Assembly (NCBI RefSeq): GCF_900105145.1
Contig: NZ_LT629752.1
Location: 3,105,501 to 3,169,500 of the forward strand
Direction: 5' to 3'
Source of the DNA: Polaribacter sp. KT25b
GTDB taxonomy: Bacteria > Bacteroidota > Bacteroidia > Flavobacteriales > Flavobacteriaceae
Length of the DNA: 64,000 nucleotides
Both the position numbers and the translations under genes were made by a program. A model generated the notes under the pieces. That model did no database searches, was not told the origin of the DNA, and was given only the letters and a program-made list of their open reading frames with translations. This document shows positions 41,745 through 50,604 of the stretch, one piece after another (positions within the stretch are counted from its first letter, which is position 1; each line of letters opens with the position of its first letter).

Positions 41745-43234
41745 TGTTTTTAGAATATTTTATTATTGTCGTCTATTCTGTATCGTTATTGCTCATTTTT
41801 ATGTATGCAATTGCGCAATTAAACCTACTTATTAATTATTTAAAGTATAAAAATAAAGAAGACAAATCGCCTAAATTTGACTTCAACAATCCAGACGAAA
41901 TTCCTTATGTAACAATACAACTACCTGTTTATAATGAGTTGTATGTAATGAAACGTTTGTTAAAAAATATCGCTAAAATAAAATACCCAAAAAATAAATT
42001 AGAAATTCAAGTTTTAGATGACTCTACAGATGAATCTGTAGAAATGACAGCTAAACTCATTAAAAAAGTACAAGATTTAGGTATTGACATACAACATATT
42101 AGAAGAACAAACAGACAAGGATTCAAAGCTGGTGCTTTAAAAGAAGGTTTAAAAACTGCAAAAGGTGAATTTATTGCCATTTTTGATGCAGATTTTTTAC
42201 CAAAACCAAATTGGTTATATGAAACTGTTCCTTATTTTAAAAATCCAGAAATTGGTGTTGTTCAAACAAGATGGAGTCATATTAACAGAAATTACTCTAC
42301 ACTTACAAAAATACAAGCATTTATGCTCGATGCACATTTTACCTTAGAACAAGTAGGTAGAAATAGTAATGGGCATTTTATCAACTTTAATGGTACTGCT
42401 GGCGTTTGGCGAAAAGAATGTATTTATGATGCTGGCAATTGGGAAGGAGATACACTTACAGAAGATATAGATTTAAGCTATAGAGCGCAACTTAAAAACT
42501 GGAAATTTAAATATCTAGAAAAAGTAGAAACTCCTGCAGAACTCCCGGTAGTTATTAGTGCAGCTAGAACTCAGCAATTTAGATGGAATAAAGGTGGCGC
42601 AGAGAATTTTCAAAAAATGGCAAAACGCATTTTCACCAATAAAAATATTTCTGCTAAAACAAAAATTCATGGTTTACTACATTTATTAAACAGCTCGATG
42701 TTTATTTGTATTTTTCTCGTAGCAATTTTAAGCATACCAATGTTGTATATTAAAAATGAATATGCCCATTTAAAAAATTACTTTTATATAATGAGCTTTT
42801 TTGTAGTTAGCTCATTAATATTTTTTGTTTGCTATTGGTATATGTACAAAAATATTTATGGTAGCGGAATAAAAAATTTCTTTAGATATATATTTGCTTT
42901 TTTAACATTTTTTTCTGTAGCAATGGGCTTTTCTTTACACAATACAATTGCTGTTTTAGAAGGTCATTTTGGTAAAAAGAGTGAATTTGTTAGAACTCCA
43001 AAATTTAATATCATAACTTTAAAAGATGGATGGAAAAACAATAAATACATCAAGAAAAAACCATCTATTCATGTAATTTTAGAAGGATTATTAGCACTCT
43101 ATTTTGTTTTTGGTATGTATAGTGCATTTATTGTTGGTAATCAAGGTGGAGATTTTGGGCTATTTCCTTTTCACTTAATGCTTTTTATTGGGTTTTCTTA
43201 CGTCTTTTTTAAATCGATTTTCTCTAAAGCATAA
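41744..43234 (+). CDS. Processive family 2 glycosyltransferase, cellulose-synthase/CslA-like
   Basis: The 496-residue membrane protein has an N-terminal helix, then a GT2 domain with VTIQLPVYNE, LDDSTDES, FDADFLP, the TEDIDLS motif and Q-x-x-R-W (QQFRW). Four helices follow at the C-terminus. That set (D, DxD, TED, QxxRW) is typical of processive beta-glycan synthases, closest in layout to glucomannan synthases of the CslA type. It would polymerise a sugar in the inner membrane and may export it. TAATG overlaps couple it to the genes on both sides. Product unknown. Confidence 0.86.
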   Translation: MFLEYFIIVVYSVSLLLIFMYAIAQLNLLINYLKYKNKEDKSPKFDFNNPDEIPYVTIQLPVYNELYVMKRLLKNIAKIKYPKNKLEIQVLDDSTDESVEMTAKLIKKVQDLGIDIQHIRRTNRQGFKAGALKEGLKTAKGEFIAIFDADFLPKPNWLYETVPYFKNPEIGVVQTRWSHINRNYSTLTKIQAFMLDAHFTLEQVGRNSNGHFINFNGTAGVWRKECIYDAGNWEGDTLTEDIDLSYRAQLKNWKFKYLEKVETPAELPVVISAARTQQFRWNKGGAENFQKMAKRIFTNKNISAKTKIHGLLHLLNSSMFICIFLVAILSIPMLYIKNEYAHLKNYFYIMSFFVVSSLIFFVCYWYMYKNIYGSGIKNFFRYIFAFLTFFSVAMGFSLHNTIAVLEGHFGKKSEFVRTPKFNIITLKDGWKNNKYIKKKPSIHVILEGLLALYFVFGMYSAFIVGNQGGDFGLFPFHLMLFIGFSYVFFKSIFSKA

Positions 43235-44631
43235 TGTCTTTTTTCTTAAAAAATAAAGTTGCGTTAGTAACTTTAATAAGTACAATTCTCTATTTTATAT
43301 TTGCCTATTTTTTAGAAAGAATAGAGTTTTATAAACTTACCTTCTTGTGGGTTTTCCTCTTTGGATGTTTTTATATTCTGATAAAAAAAAGCGCTATTTC
43401 ATTTACTAATTTAGTAGGTATTTCTATTCTTTTTAGGTTAATTTTCTTGTTTGCAATGCCAAATTTATCTCAAGATTTTTATAGATTTATTTGGGATGGA
43501 AGAATGATTTTTGAAGGTTTTAATCCATATTTATCATTACCAGAAACCTTTATTCAACAAGGAATTTACCCAATTTCTGATGCATCAGAATTGTATAGTG
43601 GAATGGGAGAATTAAACGGAAGTCATTACACCAATTATCCGCCATTAAATCAATTATGTTTTTTTATTGCAGCTTTATTTTCTAGCAAAAGCATATTCGG
43701 TTCTGTTATTGTATTAAGGTTATTAATTATTCTTGCTGATATAGGAATTTTATACTTTGGCAAGAAACTTTTACAAAACCTAAACCTACCTATTAAAAAT
43801 ATTTTCTGGTATGTATTAAATCCGTTTATTATTATAGAAATGACAGGAAATTTACATTTTGAACCTGTTATGATTTTCTTTTTAATTTGGGGATTATACA
43901 AATTACATCAACAAAAATGGGTGTTTTCTGCATTTTTAATAGCTTGTTCTATTTCTGTAAAATTAATTCCGTTATTATTTTTGCCTTTGTTTTATCAGTG
44001 GTTTGTAAAAAAATCGATCCAACAATCAAAAAGTAATATCATTACTACTTTTTTAGCACAATTAAAAAGTCGTGAATTTTATAAATTAATAAGTTTTTAC
44101 GCAATTATTTTATCAACTACAATACTATTTTTCCTACCTTTTTATTCATCAGAATTAATTACAAACTACACTAAAACAGTTGGTTTATGGTTTAGAAATT
44201 TTGAATATAATGCTAGTTTTTATTATCTTTTTAGAGAAATTGGCTACTTATTTAGAGGTTGGAATGAAATTGGAATTATTGGAAAAATTACGCCAATTTT
44301 AACCATTCTTTTTTTACTGATTATCACTTTTTTTAGAAAAAATAAATCTGAAATTCAATTGATAACAGCGCTTTTATTTGGTTTGTGTTTTTACTATTTT
44401 ACAGCATCAACTGTACATCCTTGGTATTTAGCAACTCCAATAATTTTATCTGTTTTTACCAAATATAAATTTCCAATAGTCTGGAGTTTAGTAGTTGTTT
44501 TAAGCTATCAAGCATACAGTAATTTGCCTTGGAAAGAGAATTTATGGTTTGTTACAATTGAATATATTACTGTATTTTCCTTTTTAATTTATGAAATGAA
44601 AAAAGTTAAGGTAAAAAATATGATAAATTAA
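43234..44631 (+). CDS. Polytopic mannosyltransferase-like glycosyltransferase (GT-C type)
   Basis: This 465-residue protein has about 10-12 transmembrane helices. The first extracytoplasmic loop has the acidic motif LSQDFYRFIWDGRMIFEG and NPYLSLPETF, then YTNYPPLNQ, as in GT-C enzymes (GT87-like) that take sugar from a polyprenyl-phosphate donor on the outer side of the membrane. The upstream DPM1-like enzyme would provide that donor. It is translationally coupled to the CslA-like gene (TAATG). It ends 57 nt before a LacI-type gene. Substrate inferred only. Confidence 0.8.
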   Translation: MSFFLKNKVALVTLISTILYFIFAYFLERIEFYKLTFLWVFLFGCFYILIKKSAISFTNLVGISILFRLIFLFAMPNLSQDFYRFIWDGRMIFEGFNPYLSLPETFIQQGIYPISDASELYSGMGELNGSHYTNYPPLNQLCFFIAALFSSKSIFGSVIVLRLLIILADIGILYFGKKLLQNLNLPIKNIFWYVLNPFIIIEMTGNLHFEPVMIFFLIWGLYKLHQQKWVFSAFLIACSISVKLIPLLFLPLFYQWFVKKSIQQSKSNIITTFLAQLKSREFYKLISFYAIILSTTILFFLPFYSSELITNYTKTVGLWFRNFEYNASFYYLFREIGYLFRGWNEIGIIGKITPILTILFLLIITFFRKNKSEIQLITALLFGLCFYYFTASTVHPWYLATPIILSVFTKYKFPIVWSLVVVLSYQAYSNLPWKENLWFVTIEYITVFSFLIYEMKKVKVKNMIN

Positions 44632-44675
44632 TAATTTATTAAAAAAGGAGTGGTTTTATTTTATATATTAGTGCC

Positions 44676-44683
44676 TAATTTTG
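44676..44683 (+). promoter_or_regulatory. Putative -7 box for the LacI-family gene
   Basis: TAATTTTG matches TAnnTTTG, 5 nt before the ATG at 44689; a short or absent leader is implied. No well-spaced TTG. Confidence 0.4.
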
Positions 44684-44688
44684 TTTAG

Positions 44689-45702
44689 ATGAAGAAGCTT
44701 ACGATAAAAGATATTGCAAAAGAATTTAATGTTTCCATTTCAACTGTGTCTAAAGCACTGAATGACAGCTATGAAATTAGTGAAGCAACAAAATCAAAAA
44801 TTCAAAAATATGCCAAAGAGCATAATTACAAACCTAACTTTAATGCATTAAGTTTAAAAAATAGAAGCACCAAAACTATTGGAATTATTATACCAACAAT
44901 GTTAAAATATTTCTTTGCACAAGTTTTTAAAGGAATAGAAAAAGCAGCGATAGAAAGAGGTTATAAAGTAATTGCTTGTATTTCTAATGAGTCTTATAAT
45001 AAAGAGGTAGAAATTATTGAAATGCTTTCTAACGGAAGTATCGATGGTTTTATTTTATCAATGTCTAAAGAAACTGAACTTAAAAAAGAATTCAGTCATT
45101 TTAAAGAAACGATAGAAAACGGTACTCCTATTGTAATGTTCGATAGAGTTGCAGAACCTATAGCTTGCGATAAAATTATTACTGATGATTTTAATGGTGT
45201 ATTAAATACCGTTGAATATTTATACAAAACGGGGCATAAAAAAATTGCTTTTGTATCTACTATTAGTAATTTACATATGGGCGAGCAGCGTTTATTAGGA
45301 TACAAAAAAGGCTTAGAAAATGTTGGTTTACCTTATAATGAAGATCTAGTTGTTAATATTTTAGATAAAGGTTACAAGGAATATGAATCTATTTTGACTC
45401 CTTTTTACAAAAAAAATAAAATTGACAGCATAATTACAACTGGAGAATCTGCTGCTGTTGCTGCTATGAAAGCTGGTTTAAAATCTGGTCTTGAAATACC
45501 AAAAGATTTAGCTGTAGTTGCTTTTTCTAACGGAATTTTAGCAAGACACTCTAGCCCTAAAATGACAACTATTAGTCAACATGGAGAACAAATGGGAGAA
45601 ATGGCAGCTAAAATTTTAATTGATAAGTTAGAAAAAAAACATAAAGAAATTGTTACTAGAGTAATAAAAACCGATTTAGTAATTAGAGATTCTACAAAAT
45701 AA
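44689..45702 (+). CDS. LacI-family transcriptional regulator
   Basis: The 337-residue protein has an N-terminal helix-turn-helix plus hinge (TIKDIAKEFNVSISTVSKAL, then YKPNFNALSLKNRSTKTIG). A periplasmic-binding-protein-like effector domain follows (about 60-337). It contains GIIIPTMLKYFFAQVF, the hinge-strand IDGFILSMS and ITTGESAAVAAM. It should bind a sugar or sugar phosphate and control sugar genes. It is followed after 3 nt by a HAD phosphatase gene, a likely operon. No linked sugar-use operon is visible, so its targets may be elsewhere or be the glycosyltransferase run upstream. Confidence 0.92.
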   Translation: MKKLTIKDIAKEFNVSISTVSKALNDSYEISEATKSKIQKYAKEHNYKPNFNALSLKNRSTKTIGIIIPTMLKYFFAQVFKGIEKAAIERGYKVIACISNESYNKEVEIIEMLSNGSIDGFILSMSKETELKKEFSHFKETIENGTPIVMFDRVAEPIACDKIITDDFNGVLNTVEYLYKTGHKKIAFVSTISNLHMGEQRLLGYKKGLENVGLPYNEDLVVNILDKGYKEYESILTPFYKKNKIDSIITTGESAAVAAMKAGLKSGLEIPKDLAVVAFSNGILARHSSPKMTTISQHGEQMGEMAAKILIDKLEKKHKEIVTRVIKTDLVIRDSTK

Positions 45703-45705
45703 AAA

Positions 45706-46515
45706 ATGATTGATTTTTCTAAAGTAAAGCTTGTAGTTTCTGATATGGACGGAACTTTACTAAACTCAGAAGGTAAAGTAAGTTCGCAATTTTTTACACT
45801 TTTTAAAGAATTACAAAAACATAATATTAATTTTTGTGCTGCAAGCGGAAGACAATACAATAGTATTGTGCATAAATTATCTGCTATAAAAAATGAAATT
45901 CATGTAATTGCAGAAAATGGTGCAATTGCTAAAAAAGGCAATAAAACTCTTCTAACAAACTCTTTAGCATCAGAAAAAATTACTAAAATTATTCCTGCTT
46001 TAAGAAATATTAAAAAAGCAAATATTGTTTTGTGTTCGCAAAATGCTGCTTTTATAGAAAGTACTGATCAGCATTTTATTTCAATGTTTCAAGAATATTA
46101 TAGTAGCTTTCAAATTGTTGATGATTTATTGGAAATTGCAAAAACAATTCCTGTTTTAAAGATTGCTATTTATCATTTTGATTCTTCAGAAGAGTTTATT
46201 TATCCAGCAATAAAACATTTAAAAAATGATTATTTACTAAAAATTTCTGGACAAAATTGGCTAGATATTTCTGATGAAAAAGCCAACAAAGGAAATGCTT
46301 TAAGAGAAGTTCAAAAACTTTTAAAAGTTACTAAAGAAGAAACAATGGTTTTTGGTGATTATCATAATGATATCGAAATGATGCAAGAAGCCAACTTTAG
46401 TTTTGCAATGAAAAATGCGCACAAAGACATTAAAGAATTGGCAAATTATGAAACAGAAAGCAATGATAACTTTGGTGTTGAAAAGATTTTAGAAAAACTA
46501 ATTAAAAGTAAATAG
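45706..46515 (+). CDS. Cof-type HAD-IIB phosphatase
   Basis: The 269-residue cytosolic protein has HAD motif I SDMDGTLLNSEG (nucleophile in DMDGT), motif II in CAASGRQYNS, and motifs III/IV in KGNALREVQKLL and VFGDYHNDIEMMQEA. The C2B cap between motifs II and III marks the Cof subfamily, which removes phosphate from sugar phosphates, flavin precursors or pyridoxal phosphate. It starts 3 nt after the LacI gene and is probably regulated with it. Substrate unknown. The spacer after it (46516-46680) is AT-rich with no gene. Confidence 0.92.
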   Translation: MIDFSKVKLVVSDMDGTLLNSEGKVSSQFFTLFKELQKHNINFCAASGRQYNSIVHKLSAIKNEIHVIAENGAIAKKGNKTLLTNSLASEKITKIIPALRNIKKANIVLCSQNAAFIESTDQHFISMFQEYYSSFQIVDDLLEIAKTIPVLKIAIYHFDSSEEFIYPAIKHLKNDYLLKISGQNWLDISDEKANKGNALREVQKLLKVTKEETMVFGDYHNDIEMMQEANFSFAMKNAHKDIKELANYETESNDNFGVEKILEKLIKSK

Positions 46516-46680
46516 TTGTTTATTCATGTACTTTTTTAACAACTCATTAGTATTAAAATTTTCTATTTTTTTTATTCACAGATTCTTTAAAATTTACTCA
46601 GAAAAAAATATTCTTATATAAATCTTTGCAAAAAAAAGGCTGTATAAATTCATTAAATAATTGACATAAACAAATTATTA

Positions 46681-47472
46681 TTACACATCAATAGAAACCA
46701 CCAATCCTTCATTACTTCTTACATTAAAAACAGTTTCATCATCAAAAATTAAATATTGCCCTTTTATGCCAACTAATTTACCTGTAAAAATTGGCGTTTT
46801 TATCAGGTTTAAACTCTTAGGTTTCTTTGGATATTTTAAAACAGGAAAATTTAAATGTGTTTCAGAATTATTTTCAATAAAATACTGTTTTGCTTCATCA
46901 GGAATGTATTGTTTTAGTTTTTCTCTCCACTCAACTAAATTTTCATCTTCAATATCATTCTTAAGCATTTTGCGCCAATTTGTTTTATCGCCAACATAAT
47001 CTTTTAAAGCAACCTCTGTAATTCCGGCTAAATATCTGTTTGGCACCTCTACAATTTCTATTGCTTCATGCGCTCCTTGATCTATCCATCTTGTAGGTAC
47101 TTGCTGTTTTCTAGTAACACCAACTTTTACATTGCTAGAGTTTGCCAAATACACAATATGAGGTTTTAATTGTACCGATTTTTCGTAAGCTAAATCTCTA
47201 TCTTCAATATCTAAATGCGCTTTACTTAATTCTGGTTTCATAATCCAATCTGCTGCATTAGGAATCTCAAAAAAGCACGATTTACAAAAACCTTGTCTAT
47301 AAATTTTCTTCTCTAAATGACAGTTTAAACATTCGTAAGTAACAAATTTAATAGTTATCTCTTTGTTTAACAACTGATTCATATTTAAAAAATCAGATTT
47401 CATATCTAAATAATACTGAATTTCTTCTAAATTTTCAGTCGACATTTTTTTTAAAACTCCTTGATATTTCAT
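46681..47472 (-). CDS. DUF2797 protein with a Cys-pair zinc-binding motif
   Basis: This is a protein of about 263 residues of the DUF2797 family. After a short N-terminal segment it has a treble-Cys region CLNCHLEKKIYRQGFCKSC that should bind zinc. Next come HIVYLANSSNVKVGVTRKQQ and TRWIDQGA, similar to GIY-YIG-type nuclease folds. The function is not established. I chose the ATG at 47472 over the TTG two codons earlier. It is divergent from the GH3-type gene. Confidence 0.85.
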   Translation of the reverse strand: MKYQGVLKKMSTENLEEIQYYLDMKSDFLNMNQLLNKEITIKFVTYECLNCHLEKKIYRQGFCKSCFFEIPNAADWIMKPELSKAHLDIEDRDLAYEKSVQLKPHIVYLANSSNVKVGVTRKQQVPTRWIDQGAHEAIEIVEVPNRYLAGITEVALKDYVGDKTNWRKMLKNDIEDENLVEWREKLKQYIPDEAKQYFIENNSETHLNFPVLKYPKKPKSLNLIKTPIFTGKLVGIKGQYLIFDDETVFNVRSNEGLVVSIDV

Positions 47473-47532
47473 AACCAATTTTTAGTATTTTTATCTGTTC
47501 AACAAACTTACACAAAAAACGTAACTTTAGCT

Positions 47533-49041
47533 ATGGCTTTACCCATTGTAAATTCTATAATTTCTTGGTTTTTGAAAAAACGAGTACATCAAATAGAATT
47601 ATTTTTAAAATATCCTATTGATGTACAAGAAGAACTTTTATTAAAATTAATTTCTACTGCTAAAAGAACTGAATTTGGAAAAGAATATGACTTTTCAACC
47701 ATCAGAAATTATAAAGATTTTACAAATAAAGTTCCTATTCAGAAATATGAAAGTATAGAGCCCCTAATTGAACGTTGTAGAAAAGGCGAACAAAATTTAT
47801 TTTGGCCAACGCCAATAAAATGGTTCGCAAAATCTAGCGGAACAACAAATGCTAAAAGTAAATTTATACCTGTTAGTGATGAAGCTTTAGAATATTGCCA
47901 CATGAAAGCTGGTAAAGACATGTTGTGTTTGTACATTAATAATAATGAAGAAACGCAATTGTTTACTGGTAAAGGTTTAAAATTAGGAGGAAGTTCTGAA
48001 ATTTACAAAGACAACAATTCTTACTTTGGAGATTTATCTGCAATTATTACAGAAAACCTACCATTTTGGGCAGATTACAGCTCTGCACCAAGTCAAGAAG
48101 TTGCATTAATGGCAGAATGGGAAACCAAAATGGAAGCTATTATTGATGAAACTATCAATGAAGATATTACAAGTTTAGTTGGCGTACCAAGTTGGATGTT
48201 GGTACTTTTAAACAGAGTTTTAGAAAGAACAGGAAAAGATAATATTTTAGAAGTTTGGCCAAATTTAGAGGTTTATTTTCACGGCGGAGTAAACTTTAAT
48301 CCTTACAGAGAACAATATAAAAAACTGATTCCAAAAGAAGATTTTCAATATTACGAAACCTATAATGCTTCCGAAGGATTTTTTGCTATTCAAGACATAA
48401 ATGGTTCTAAAGAATTATTGTTGATGTTAGATTACGGCATATTCTATGAGTTTATTCCGATGACAAAATACAAAGGAGAAAACTCTAAAACGATTCCTTT
48501 ATCGAAAGTAAAAACAGGTATTGATTATGCTTTAATTATTACTACAAACGGAGGTTTATGGCGCTATTTAATTGGTGATACTATTCGTTTTACCTCTTTA
48601 GATCCGTTTAGAATTATGATTACCGGAAGAACAAAACATTATATAAATGTGTTTGGAGAAGAGTTAAATATAGAAAACGTAGAAGATGCATTAAAATTAG
48701 CTTGCGAAAAAACTGAAGCCTTAATTACAGATTATACGGTTGGTCCTATTTTTATGAAGGATAAAAAAAGTGGTGGTCATGAATGGATAATTGAATTTAA
48801 CAAAGCTCCTGAAAACATGAATTATTTTACAGAAATTTTAGACAACGCACTAAAGTCTATAAATTCTGATTATGAAGCAAAACGCTACAATTCTTTAACA
48901 CTTGCAATGCCTAAAATTCATGTTGCTAAAGATGGTTTATTTTATGATTGGTTAAAGCATAAAGATAAATTAGGAGGACAACATAAAATACCTAGACTAT
49001 CTAATTCTAGAGAATTTGTAGAGGAATTATTAAGGTTATAA
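47533..49041 (+). CDS. GH3-superfamily acyl-adenylating enzyme
   Basis: This is a protein of about 502 residues with the ATP/AMP-binding motif SSGTTNAKSKFIPVS. It also has the mid-region YETYNASEGFF and the C-terminal hinge GLWRYLIGDTIRF followed by TGRTKHYINVFGEEL. These match GH3 enzymes, which adenylate a carboxylate and join it to an amino acid. In plants the substrates are auxin or jasmonate; in Bacteroidota they are unknown. I chose the ATG at 47533 (MALPIVNSIISWFLKKRV) because this N-terminus is conserved in flavobacterial relatives; an in-frame ATG at 47461 would add 24 atypical residues. A promoter-like TAACTTTA ends 3 nt before this ATG. It converges with the polyprenyl synthase gene. 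Confidence 0.85.
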   Translation: MALPIVNSIISWFLKKRVHQIELFLKYPIDVQEELLLKLISTAKRTEFGKEYDFSTIRNYKDFTNKVPIQKYESIEPLIERCRKGEQNLFWPTPIKWFAKSSGTTNAKSKFIPVSDEALEYCHMKAGKDMLCLYINNNEETQLFTGKGLKLGGSSEIYKDNNSYFGDLSAIITENLPFWADYSSAPSQEVALMAEWETKMEAIIDETINEDITSLVGVPSWMLVLLNRVLERTGKDNILEVWPNLEVYFHGGVNFNPYREQYKKLIPKEDFQYYETYNASEGFFAIQDINGSKELLLMLDYGIFYEFIPMTKYKGENSKTIPLSKVKTGIDYALIITTNGGLWRYLIGDTIRFTSLDPFRIMITGRTKHYINVFGEELNIENVEDALKLACEKTEALITDYTVGPIFMKDKKSGGHEWIIEFNKAPENMNYFTEILDNALKSINSDYEAKRYNSLTLAMPKIHVAKDGLFYDWLKHKDKLGGQHKIPRLSNSREFVEELLRL

Positions 49042-49045
49042 ACTA

Positions 49046-50023
49046 CTAAATTTTACGTTCTACAACGTAATTAATCATCGTTAATAAAGAATCTTTATAA
49101 GGAGATTTAGGGTAGTTTTCTAAAATAGCTAAAGCTCTATTTTTGTAATCGTACATTTTATTGGTAGTGTATTCTATACCTCCATTTTCTTTTACAAAAG
49201 CGATAACCTCTTTAACTCGTTTTTTATCTTTATTATGTTTTTTGATGGAGTTTATCAACCAACTTTTTTCTTTCTTAGAACAAGTATTTAGAGTATTAAT
49301 TAATGGTAAAGTCATTTTTTGTTCTTTAATATCAATACCTGTAGGTTTACCAATTTTATCATCTGTATAATCAAATAAATCGTCTTTTATTTGAAAAGCA
49401 ATACCAATATATTCTCCAAATTTTCGCATTTGCTGAACAGTATCTTGATTTGCACCTACAGAAGCAGCTCCAATTCCGCAACAAGCAGCAATTAAAGTTG
49501 CTGTTTTTTGTCTGATAATATCAAAATATACATCTTCTGTAATGTCTAATTTTCTGGCTTTTTCTATTTGAAGCAACTCGCCTTCACTCATTTCACGAAC
49601 TGCAATAGAAATTAATTTTAATAAATCAAAATCTTCATTATCTATAGATAATAACAACCCTTTAGATAATAAAAAATCACCCACTAAAACAGCAATTTTA
49701 TTTTTCCAAAGTGCATTAATAGAGAAAAAACCTCTACGTCTGTTACTGTCATCTACAACGTCATCATGTACTAAAGTTGCGGTATGAATTAATTCTACAA
49801 CAGCTGCTCCTCTATAAGTTCGTTCATCAAAACCACCATCAGAAACCATTTTTGCTACTAAAAAAACAAACATTGGTCTCATTTGTTTTCCTTTTCTACG
49901 AACAATATAATAGGTAATTCTGTTTAAAAGTGGAACTTTAGACAACATAGCATCTTTGAATTTTTTTTCAAAGAGCTCCATCTCGGATAAAATAGGAAGT
50001 TTTATAAGTTCTACTTGGTTCAT
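49046..50023 (-). CDS. Polyprenyl diphosphate synthase
   Basis: The 325-residue protein has both aspartate-rich motifs of trans-prenyltransferases, DDVVDDSNRRRG (about residues 92-103) and DDLFDYTDD (about 212-220), with KGKQMRPMFVF at the IPP site. It makes a long-chain isoprenoid diphosphate, probably the side chain of menaquinone. The chain length cannot be stated with certainty from sequence. It is in the order aroA-queA-rlmN-polyprenyl synthase on the same strand, with a small secreted-protein gene on the other strand in between. Stop is 4 nt from the GH3-type stop. Confidence 0.92.
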   Translation of the reverse strand: MNQVELIKLPILSEMELFEKKFKDAMLSKVPLLNRITYYIVRRKGKQMRPMFVFLVAKMVSDGGFDERTYRGAAVVELIHTATLVHDDVVDDSNRRRGFFSINALWKNKIAVLVGDFLLSKGLLLSIDNEDFDLLKLISIAVREMSEGELLQIEKARKLDITEDVYFDIIRQKTATLIAACCGIGAASVGANQDTVQQMRKFGEYIGIAFQIKDDLFDYTDDKIGKPTGIDIKEQKMTLPLINTLNTCSKKEKSWLINSIKKHNKDKKRVKEVIAFVKENGGIEYTTNKMYDYKNRALAILENYPKSPYKDSLLTMINYVVERKI

Positions 50024-50058
50024 AAGACGTCAAAAATAGGAAATAAATTATGATTGTT

Positions 50059-50066
50059 TATATTTG
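50059..50066 (+). promoter_or_regulatory. Putative -7 box for the small exported protein gene
   Basis: TATATTTG matches TAnnTTTG, 16 nt before the ATG at 50083. No well-spaced TTG. Confidence 0.45.
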
Positions 50067-50082
50067 ACAAAACAATATTATT

Positions 50083-50604
50083 ATGAAAAATATTTTTCTT
50101 TTATTTTTTACCTTTTTAGTGTTTTTTTCTGGATTTTCTCAAAAAGCATCTACAGAATTTCCAGAAAGTGCAATAGGGATTTATAAAGGTATTTTACTTA
50201 TAGATTCTCCTAAAGGAAAACAGGAAATACCAATGGAATTTCATCTTAAAAAAACTGATTCTGTACACAAATTTAACTATGTTTTAATGTATAATAATAA
50301 CCCAAGAAATTATACTTTAATTATAAAAGATCGAGAAAAAGGCATTTATGAGATTGATGAAAACAACGGAATTATCTTACCTTCTCGTTTTGCAAATAAT
50401 ACTTTATATAGTTTTTTTGAAGTTCAAGGAAATTTTTTAAGCTCACGTTTTTCTTTTTCTGAAAACGAATTAGATTTTGAAATTTTATTTTCTGCAACAA
50501 AAAACAAAACCACAACTGGCGGAACATCTAAAGAAATTCCTGAAGTTTTTGGGTTTCCAATTTCTGTTGTGCAGAAAGCAATATTAATAAAAGAAAAAAA
50601 TTAA
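50083..50604 (+). CDS. Small exported protein of unknown function
   Basis: This is a 173-residue protein with a signal peptide (FLVFFSGFSQ, cleavage near residue 20) and a beta-rich body: GIYKGILLIDSPKGKQEIPMEF, NNPRNYTLIIKDREKG and LDFEILFSATKNKTTTGG. The fold looks like a lipocalin-type or beta-sandwich domain, but I do not recognise the family. Its stop and that of the convergent rlmN gene share the palindrome TTAA (overlap 50601-50604). It has its own -7 promoter element. Confidence 0.75.
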   Translation: MKNIFLLFFTFLVFFSGFSQKASTEFPESAIGIYKGILLIDSPKGKQEIPMEFHLKKTDSVHKFNYVLMYNNNPRNYTLIIKDREKGIYEIDENNGIILPSRFANNTLYSFFEVQGNFLSSRFSFSENELDFEILFSATKNKTTTGGTSKEIPEVFGFPISVVQKAILIKEKN

